Shown here in pieces: positions 57,795 to 64,000 of a stretch of DNA of 64,000 nt. The stretch comes from JAFGBM01 sp964610155 (GTDB lineage: Bacteria > Actinomycetota > Actinomycetes > Actinomycetales > Demequinaceae). The stretch is taken from assembly GCA_964610155.1 (NCBI GenBank), contig CAZSUY010000003.1, forward strand, positions 80,495 to 144,494, written 5' to 3'. The notes beneath the pieces were generated by a model, which saw only the letters and a list, made by a program, of their open reading frames with translations, was not told the origin of the DNA and did no database searches. Numbering within the stretch: position 1 is the stretch's first letter; each line of letters starts with the position of its first letter. The translations under genes were made by a program, and so were the position numbers.

Positions 57795-60677
57795 TCATCC
57801 GATTGGACTGTCTCCCCTGGGCCTCATAAGGAAGTTTTTTAACGCGACCACAATGAAGCCCAAGAGCACCGTCATCGTGAGTGTCGCGAGCGATTGCGCA
57901 CCTAACGAATTCCCGATCGGGCGGTACGGAATCGCTCCGCCACCGGTGCCGCGGAAGAGAGATGTGGGAAGTACTAACACACGCTCAAGTTGGTCCGGGA
58001 AACCATAGTTCCCCTGCTTGCACTGAAGACAGGTTGCCTCGGGATCCATGGGCTGCTGGGAGTCGACCCATGTGAGCATCCCGGCGCCAGCGAGTAACGT
58101 GCAAACGTAGGTTGCGACCGCAGGGATGGGTCGTACTCCATAGCCCACAATGCGGTGAAGAAATCGTAGAAATCGTTCCCCCGATCGCCCCTCTCCCAGG
58201 GACACCGCGTGAGAGCGAGCTGCGGCCCACATCGCCGCCGAGTAACTTGAACCTGACACTGCCCGAGTTCTCGTCGCCTCAGCAATGTCTCGAAGCCGTT
58301 GCGCCCTGCTCTTGCAGTCCGGCTCCTTCCAGCTCTTCCGTCCCTTCCCATGCGTCTTCGCCTCATGAACCAATCCAACGTCGAGCGGCTCGAATACCTG
58401 GAAACGCCCTAAATGCGAGACATCCTCTGTCAGTAGAGTCGCTACATCAACATCGATCAACTCGCCTTTCCGCCGAGGTGCGTCTGATGGCCGTTCGTCG
58501 ATACCAACAACAACCGCACTCTGGTACGGTCTCGACTTTCCGCTACGTATCTCTTTGTTTCCAAACCACTTCCACCACATCATCCAATTCCCGGGTCCCG
58601 ATCTGTGCCCCACGATGCGTCCACCAAGGGCTCCCACGCGGAACCTTCCGGTGACGTCGTCTATCGTTGCGCCATCCTCAGCAGAGAGCGTGGGCTCGAT
58701 ATCCAACGATGAAGACCCTCTAATACCGCCTTTTCCTCTTCCGCTCCCTCCCTCCGGAAAACGACTCTCCACCGACACTGCAACCGATCCTCGTATCACG
58801 TGGAGCTCTTGCCCAGCCATCTTCAGGCGAGGTGCGTGCTCCTCTGCCAATACGACCTGGAATCTGGTATTTGAACCGACGAGAGAAAGCACTCCTTTCT
58901 TCAATGTCTCGTCTGTATCGCCCGGTAGTCCAGCCAAAGTAAGTTGCACAATCTTTGGCTCAGAAGCTGCGCTCGATCCCACCTCGATAGTCGCCTCTGT
59001 CGAAGCAAGTTTCACCTTCCCCACATTGATCTCTACGTTCACCACGAGACGTGCCCCGTTCTTGAGCAAGACCGAGTTCGTTGCTGGGAGTTGTTTCTTC
59101 TTCGATTTGCGTGAACCTGGTGGCCATGCGAGTTCTATTGTTCCTGCCACTTCGAGATAGCGTGGAAATGATTTGGTGTAGAGCCGTGGGATTTTTCCTG
59201 CCCGCGCATTCAGGGGTCCTTCGATCTCTAATCGCTCGATGCTATTGGCTATGTGGAGTGCTGATCCGGCGCGTCCCGTTGCTGGCAGTTTCCAAACAAC
59301 TGCGCCAAGTACTTTGCCGTTGAACTGGGCCGTTCCATGGGCCTCGATTCGGCTCTTCTTGTCAACATTTCCGATTTCGAGGACCTTGTTGCCCTGCACT
59401 GTTGAGTCCGTGATGTCTTCACGAACCTGAACCTGACCTCCTTCAAGGCATGACCTATGTAAAGAGCCAAAGACCGCGACTCCTCCACCCTTCGCCTGAC
59501 TCGCATCAACCAACTCAGTCGCAGAGAATAAATCCTTGAACTTCATAGACCTTCTGCCAAGATCCACGACTCCATTGACTGCGATCTCGGTAGCACTGAG
59601 AACCTGCCGCCCCTTTCCGGAGGATGAGAACGTGAAGTCACCTGTGATTCCCACTTGGCCATTCACATTCACCTCGCAGTCCCGTGTCGAGCCATCGATT
59701 CGAATGTCCCCATCTCCTCGAATTACGGTGTTGTCAACAACGACACCCGAGTGATCAGCACCCCGCTCACCCCCTTCAGCGCTGCCGTTCGTGAATTGCT
59801 TCTTGACTGCTGACCAACCCGCGCGGGTGATACCTGAACCCGGTTGCGCTCCCACTCTGAGTTCCGCCCCAGGATTCCGGAGGGTTATTTCGCAATCTCT
59901 GAGCCCGCCCAGAACCTCAACCAATGATCCGGTGACCTTGATTTGTCCGTCCGAGCCCAGTATCGAGTTGTCAACCACAACCTGATTGCACTCGATAGAA
60001 CCCTGGGCGTTGATGCTCTTCGCCTTGAGCTCCTCCGCACCATCAATCTCGGTTGCACCTCGAAGGTCGTCATCGAAGGCAAGGAATGTGACGTCGCGGC
60101 ATACGACGTCGTTAGCCGGCTTGTGAAAACGCGCCCAAGTTCCACCCGTCACAGCAATCCCTTTGACTTCATGACCGAAGTCGACGGCCGTAGTTTTCTT
60201 CCCCACCACAGAAGCCGGACTTGTGGGTCCCTCAAGAACTACGGGCTCGGATTCTGAGCAGTCGGCCAGGTGGAGTGTCCATGCTCCCGTAGCGGTAACC
60301 GCGTATGTGCCATGCGACAACGTCCCAACTGACTTCAGGCTTTTCAAGGTAACGTCCACCCGACCAGAGTCCTTGACCCCCTCTATCTCAAAGGTCTCGA
60401 CCTTGTCCCCGAATGAGATGGCACCCCCAATCCACTCCTTTATAACCCAAGTGACACGTCGTGCAGACTCGGGTGTGACGACGACCGATCTTGCATCAAT
60501 GCCATACAGAATCACCGTCCAGCCACCTGAAACCTTGCCAAATGGAAAGTCGCCCTGAAGCCCACTGCAGTCAAACTCGATGTATTGGTCGTCAAACTGA
60601 AGCAGCCGAATTCGATCTTCGACTCTCAGCGAATCCGGAATCCAGTCAAGTACCTTCCAGTCTCCAGTGCTCTCCAT
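57795..60677 (-). CDS. Large membrane-anchored beta-solenoid-like protein
   Basis: This 960-residue protein has no N-terminal signal. Residues ~190-640 are a long array of short beta-strand repeats with Gly and Asn turns and phrases such as VVVDNSILGSDGQIKVTG, VVVDNTVIRGDGDIRIDG and VQVREDITDSTVQGN, similar in rhythm to bactofilin-like solenoids. A charged, helical segment leads to two hydrophobic segments at the end, VRPIPAVATYVCTLLAGAGM and LATLTMTVLLGFIVVALKNF, preceded by GYGVRP. ATG 60677 has AGGAGG 6 nt upstream; 60731 is an alternative. I do not recognise a defined family. It may be a cytoplasmic polymer anchored to the membrane or a surface protein. Confidence 0.7.
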   Translation of the reverse strand: MESTGDWKVLDWIPDSLRVEDRIRLLQFDDQYIEFDCSGLQGDFPFGKVSGGWTVILYGIDARSVVVTPESARRVTWVIKEWIGGAISFGDKVETFEIEGVKDSGRVDVTLKSLKSVGTLSHGTYAVTATGAWTLHLADCSESEPVVLEGPTSPASVVGKKTTAVDFGHEVKGIAVTGGTWARFHKPANDVVCRDVTFLAFDDDLRGATEIDGAEELKAKSINAQGSIECNQVVVDNSILGSDGQIKVTGSLVEVLGGLRDCEITLRNPGAELRVGAQPGSGITRAGWSAVKKQFTNGSAEGGERGADHSGVVVDNTVIRGDGDIRIDGSTRDCEVNVNGQVGITGDFTFSSSGKGRQVLSATEIAVNGVVDLGRRSMKFKDLFSATELVDASQAKGGGVAVFGSLHRSCLEGGQVQVREDITDSTVQGNKVLEIGNVDKKSRIEAHGTAQFNGKVLGAVVWKLPATGRAGSALHIANSIERLEIEGPLNARAGKIPRLYTKSFPRYLEVAGTIELAWPPGSRKSKKKQLPATNSVLLKNGARLVVNVEINVGKVKLASTEATIEVGSSAASEPKIVQLTLAGLPGDTDETLKKGVLSLVGSNTRFQVVLAEEHAPRLKMAGQELHVIRGSVAVSVESRFPEGGSGRGKGGIRGSSSLDIEPTLSAEDGATIDDVTGRFRVGALGGRIVGHRSGPGNWMMWWKWFGNKEIRSGKSRPYQSAVVVGIDERPSDAPRRKGELIDVDVATLLTEDVSHLGRFQVFEPLDVGLVHEAKTHGKGRKSWKEPDCKSRAQRLRDIAEATRTRAVSGSSYSAAMWAAARSHAVSLGEGRSGERFLRFLHRIVGYGVRPIPAVATYVCTLLAGAGMLTWVDSQQPMDPEATCLQCKQGNYGFPDQLERVLVLPTSLFRGTGGGAIPYRPIGNSLGAQSLATLTMTVLLGFIVVALKNFLMRPRGDSPIG

Positions 60678-61297
60678 TGAGCGCCTCCTACCCGTATCCA
60701 GTACCTGTGACGTGGCGATACCAATACTCAACCTAGTCCTCTACCCCGACTGGCCGCTGATCGCGAGATGAGTTCCAAGACTAGAATCAACCCTCCTTTG
60801 CGGGTGCCAGCTCCTCTGTTGCCGTAAGCACCTCAGTGCATCCCTCTGTGTGTGCATTGCTGAAAGACACAAGGTGTATTGAAACGCCGCAATCTTGATG
60901 CAAGGTCTCTTGAAAAACCGCAAGATTCACTGAACTCCTACACCCCTGTAGGCCGCCTTGCGAGTTGAGTACCTCCGCGCCTGAGAAATGAGAATCCTGG
61001 GATCCGCGCCGGGGGTACTTGCCAACTAGGTGAGAACAGTTCACGAGCCTCTAGCAAACCCGGGGCGATACAATGTGCAACGTCTATGCAAAGTAGTTCT
61101 GGTAAATGCAAACTTCAACAGGTCCCTACAAACACTGTAGATCGCCATTTGAGTTGAGTATCTCGGCACTTGAGAAATGAGAATTTTGGGCTCCACGTCG
61201 GGTGTCTGTGCCAACTAGTCGAGTACTGCAGGGCATGCGATTCCCTGGTTCGTACTGAAATAGTTGGGTATCTGCATAGGCGAATGCGTGTGGGGCC
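60678..61297. repeat. Intergenic region with tandem dispersed-repeat units (60879-61081 and 61074-61226)
   Basis: Two ~150-200-bp units, each with an X part (60879-60943; 61074-61140) and a Y part (60946-61037; 61135-61226), lie head to tail. The Y parts align over 92 nt at roughly 75% identity without gaps. A Z element (61045-61081) lies between them. X and Z parts also occur at 56755, 57637 and 54858. Short minus-strand frames share RRGxQxSHFSxAExLNS, so they may be decayed gene fragments. No intact gene is seen. Confidence 0.7.
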
Positions 61298-62779
61298 CTA
61301 TTGCTCAAATTGGATGTCATCAAGGAAGAAGACACCGCCTCTGCCACCCTCCAACGTGGCCTTCGCCGTCCATACCCATCCGAAGCCACCGATGATGTGC
61401 GAAAGGTCCTCTCCTTGGAGATCGATGCTGAACTGCTCCCACTCTGGAGTGAGTGTTACGTACGTGGACTTGGAGGGAATGAGGCTGTCCCCATTGGGTC
61501 CGTTGATACCGCCGACCATGAACTTCACCCAAGTGTCCTGCTCCGCCCTAGCCCAGAACGTAACCTCGCTGTACCCGGACAGGTCATAGCCGTGATCCTT
61601 CCAGAACGCATCGATCCCCCAGTTGTTTGGCGGTTCTTGCCAGTAGACACCTGCCCAGCCACAGGGCGGCAGGTATGAACACTCGTTCGGTGCCTGGCCC
61701 TCGGCGGTGTAGGCAACCTTGATTGAGGTTGCACCGCTATGGGGATCCACCGTGTAGACCTCGTTGATAGTGATGTCCCCTACATCACCCATGTAGCCCG
61801 ATGGCGTGAAGTGATTGTCCAATGAGCCCATGTCGGAGTACACAACGAAGTCCGGGATCGATGTAGGCGGAGTGGAAGGGCAGGTCATGAGTGTGCACGC
61901 GAACTCTTTGGGAGTGCGGTCAAAGCGAAACAGTCCCCAGTGGGGTTCGACCGGCAGGGTTGTCTTCCATGTCATGTCAAATGCTTCGAAATAGACGAAA
62001 TCGACGTCAGTAACTGCCAACCCCAGGTAGTACTGCTTCTGTCCTTCTTCGGAGAGTTGACCTCCCGTGTCCCCTCCCGTGGGAAGTCCGACTTCCTTGA
62101 ATACTAGAGCCTGGCCCGCAGTCAGACTGGCCAAGTCATCAAAGGCAGCCTCCGTCCAAGTGACCGCGAGATCCGGATCAGTGACACTGTGGAAATAGGG
62201 GTGAGCGTTTGGAAACACCCAGTCACCGATGGAAAGAAGGTCCTCTTCTGTGTAGTAGTCATCGACCTGCTCTGTAGTGGTCGCAGGCTTCCCTGTCGAT
62301 GACCGAACATCCTCGATCACATTACGCAGTTCAGACATCTCGTATCGCTCATGCAATCCCTCATTGCCCACGCTGTATCCCAAGACGATAGGGCTCTCCG
62401 ACGAAGCCTTGGCCGCTGCGATCTCCTCTTCGTTCTCAAGATCCCATATCCCAACGATGAGGCCCTGAAAACCCGCCTCCTCAGCCAGCTGGGGCAAGTC
62501 GCTCCCGACAACGCCTGTCGAACTGTAGGTCACCAGTCCAGTGAAGCCCACCTCCCGCAGGACGGCCAGGTCATCGCGGATAGAGTCCACCGTAGGTTCC
62601 ATACCTTGGTTGGGGTCAGCGTTCGTGGGCGAATACGCAATCCACTCAAGACTCACGAAGGCGTCTTCGAGAGTCTCGATCTGGACGCTAGTTCCTGTCT
62701 TTGCGCATCCGACCAGGATCGGGGCAATCAATGTCAGCACTGTTACCGGAACCAGTAGGCCACGTCCAGCCCTTTTCAT
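61298..62779 (-). CDS. GH17-like glucanase lipoprotein with C-terminal carbohydrate-binding-like domain
   Basis: This 493-residue lipoprotein (lipobox ILVGC, Cys25) has a TIM-barrel-like N-part with VGNE (Glu140, proton donor position), FKEVGLPTGGD (Glu229, nucleophile position) and YFEAFDMTWKTTLPVEPHWG, matching GH17-like beta-1,3-glucanases. Residues ~320-493 are a jelly-roll-like domain with GYMGDVGDITI, WGIDAFWKDHGYDLSGYSEV and GGFGWVW, homologous to the next gene's domain. Its start overlaps the stop of the upstream gene (ATGA). Likely substrate: beta-1,3-glucan. Confidence 0.85.
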   Translation of the reverse strand: MKRAGRGLLVPVTVLTLIAPILVGCAKTGTSVQIETLEDAFVSLEWIAYSPTNADPNQGMEPTVDSIRDDLAVLREVGFTGLVTYSSTGVVGSDLPQLAEEAGFQGLIVGIWDLENEEEIAAAKASSESPIVLGYSVGNEGLHERYEMSELRNVIEDVRSSTGKPATTTEQVDDYYTEEDLLSIGDWVFPNAHPYFHSVTDPDLAVTWTEAAFDDLASLTAGQALVFKEVGLPTGGDTGGQLSEEGQKQYYLGLAVTDVDFVYFEAFDMTWKTTLPVEPHWGLFRFDRTPKEFACTLMTCPSTPPTSIPDFVVYSDMGSLDNHFTPSGYMGDVGDITINEVYTVDPHSGATSIKVAYTAEGQAPNECSYLPPCGWAGVYWQEPPNNWGIDAFWKDHGYDLSGYSEVTFWARAEQDTWVKFMVGGINGPNGDSLIPSKSTYVTLTPEWEQFSIDLQGEDLSHIIGGFGWVWTAKATLEGGRGGVFFLDDIQFEQ

Positions 62780-63663
62780 GACGATTCGACGTCACTTTGT
62801 GCATATTGGATATTCGATACATCGATTGTGATGATTCTCGGTTCTATGGGTCCTGTCCGATCGTCGTTGAGTACCACATCGTTTGGTCCCCAGCTGATCG
62901 TCCAGCCGAACCCTCCGATGACATTCATCAAATACTCCTCCGGCAGGCCCGAGAGATCGTATTCAAACGACTGGCTGCTCGAAGTGAGAAGATACTTGCC
63001 CAGCGATATACGCGGCATCGAGTCAGGAACGGGCACACACTCCTGCTGCCTAGAATCACCATCCCATCGCCAGGTAACGCCACCGATCACAAACTCGACC
63101 CACACGGCACCAGTCAGGCTTCTGGCCTCCCAGGAGACGCTGGTCATACCGCGCAAGTCGTAGCCCGCCGTGGTGCCCCAGTTGTTGGGCGAAGATAGGA
63201 GCATCACCCCACTAAATTGCGCGATTCCAGAACTCAACTCGCCATCAACGTACTTCCAATCCCACTCGTGGGGACCTCGCCCCTTCGTCTCATACGTGAA
63301 CGTGACTACGTCCTCGATGTTGGCGACTGTTATGTCTCCAATATCACCCATCAACCCAGAGGGATCGTAGTTCTCGTTTACTGAGAAGACAGTGACGTCT
63401 CCCATCGGTCTACCGAAGAAACCCGCCGAAGGGCAATCTGGCGAAGGCAGAGAAGACTGTGACGGGGAAAGAGAGTGGCTGGAATCCGGATCCGGTTCGA
63501 GATCGGGTCCAGATTGCCCAATTAACGCAATGAACGCAGCGACAATTGCCCCAAGGGCGCCGCATGAACCGATGATCCATGCCACCTGAATTGCTGTGCT
63601 CGGTGTCTGCGACTCTTCCGCAGGCGCCATGGATTTTCTGGACTTGGCAACCATCTCCCCCAC
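62776..63663 (-). CDS. Membrane-anchored carbohydrate-binding-like protein, paralogue of the GH17 C-terminal domain
   Basis: This 295-residue protein has a short cytoplasmic start, one membrane helix (QVAWIIGSCGALGAIVAAFI, ~28-47), a Ser/Pro/Asp linker and a domain of ~200 residues. LMGDIGDITV, NNWGTTAGYDLRGM, VWVEFVIGGV and NVIGGFGWTI correspond one to one with the C-terminal domain of the GH17-like protein. It carries no catalytic domain. Translational coupling (ATGA) suggests that the two work together, one binding and one cutting glucan. ATG 63654 is an alternative start. Confidence 0.82.
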   Translation of the reverse strand: MGEMVAKSRKSMAPAEESQTPSTAIQVAWIIGSCGALGAIVAAFIALIGQSGPDLEPDPDSSHSLSPSQSSLPSPDCPSAGFFGRPMGDVTVFSVNENYDPSGLMGDIGDITVANIEDVVTFTYETKGRGPHEWDWKYVDGELSSGIAQFSGVMLLSSPNNWGTTAGYDLRGMTSVSWEARSLTGAVWVEFVIGGVTWRWDGDSRQQECVPVPDSMPRISLGKYLLTSSSQSFEYDLSGLPEEYLMNVIGGFGWTISWGPNDVVLNDDRTGPIEPRIITIDVSNIQYAQSDVESS

Positions 63664-64000
63664 CTCTCAACTATGAAGCTGAACTGCATGCTCATCGCAG
63701 TACCGAACTCGGAGTCCGATACTTGTGACCGCTCTTCGGCACAAACGATAGCCCCTATCTACCTACTTCGTTTGGTGAATTCGGGCGTGAGGGACTCCTG
63801 TCCACCCGCTTGCACCGTCACCGAACTCTAGATCACCCTGAACGCCTTCACAGTTGAAGGTCACTTCTTTGGTGCAATAGGCGGACTGCTGTCGGTTTGG
63901 TTGACTGGGTGACCTGCCCGGTCTTCCCAAGGCCACCGTTTTCGACTCAACGTGGTCAACTTCGTTGGGAATTGGTCAACTTCGTTGAGAACCTACAACA
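63664..64000. other. Right-end intergenic region with a 14-bp direct repeat
   Basis: GGTCAACTTCGTTG occurs at 63954-63967 and 63974-63987, with a 20-bp period. Repeats of this kind are common at ends of IS elements, so a mobile element may begin to the right of the window. No gene is supported in these 337 bp. Confidence 0.5.

Noticed and set aside
60787..61044. Small minus-strand protein-coding gene in the repeat region
   Set aside because: It shares residues with similar frames, but has no clear ribosome-binding site, and copies differ in length; treated as a repeat.

Overview
The window is 64 kb of mostly high-GC DNA, probably from an actinomycete (Actinomycetota). Supporting signs are GTG starts, DivIVA-domain and Septum_form-type proteins, an actinobacterial-type group I xylose isomerase, a standalone TrpB2, MMPL and DUF360 membrane proteins, and a PGRP amidase with FG-GAP repeats. 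No rRNA operon, complete transposase, integrase, plasmid replication gene or CRISPR array is visible. The genus cannot be read from the sequence.

Layout. (1) 58-3303: an export operon of a proline-rich membrane protein, a TetR regulator, an ABC ATPase and an ABC-2 permease. (2) 3304-8131: an inserted two-gene cassette on the minus strand (Fic protein plus a Type ISP/IIG-like restriction-modification enzyme), bracketed by a 318-bp direct duplication of the permease 3' end. (3) 8489-13386: proC, a secreted PGRP amidase, a HEAT-like protein and a small membrane protein. (4) 13410-19082: an operon of three tandem paralogous membrane proteins, an XRE regulator, a DUF4386 protein, an MDR oxidoreductase and an MMPL transporter. 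It sits behind a promoter carrying two TGTCAA-N6-TTGACA palindromes and ends in a strong hairpin. (5) 19364-27398: a divergent xylose/monosaccharide locus, with an ABC importer on the minus strand and xylA, xylB and aldose epimerase on the plus strand. (6) 27428-30265: a DivIVA-like protein, tRNA-Gly(CCC), two Septum_form-type envelope proteins and a duplicated hairpin. (7) 30816-45374: an MFS exporter, a branched-chain 2-oxoacid dehydrogenase operon (E1a-E1b-E2) behind a palindromic operator, a HisC-like aminotransferase, envelope proteins, purB, a CPBP protein and an LPG-synthase-type membrane protein containing a pseudokinase-like domain.

(8) 45524-53976: trpB2 and, convergent to it, a tightly coupled eight-gene redox/sulfur operon. 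Its order is dsrE-like, tusA-like, mvhD-like, an HdrA with an inserted GltD/NfnB-type NADPH module, a second HdrA, a winged-helix-like protein, hdrC and hdrB. The set looks like a soluble flavin-based electron-transfer (possibly bifurcating) complex tied to protein-bound sulfur transfer.

(9) 54000-64000: an accessory region. It has two divergent leucine-rich-repeat genes (one lacking its secretion signal), an AT-rich zinc-ribbon gene that looks foreign, IS-like terminal repeats without a transposase, a family of dispersed imperfect noncoding repeats, a lipoprotein, a 960-residue membrane-anchored repeat protein, and a GH17-like lipoprotein coupled to a membrane-anchored paralogue of its C-terminal domain.

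The best candidates for something undescribed are the HdrA-GltD-HdrA/DsrE/TusA operon, the Fic + Type ISP cassette with its 318-bp duplication, the repeat-flanked 960-residue surface protein, and the autoregulated membrane-protein/MMPL operon.
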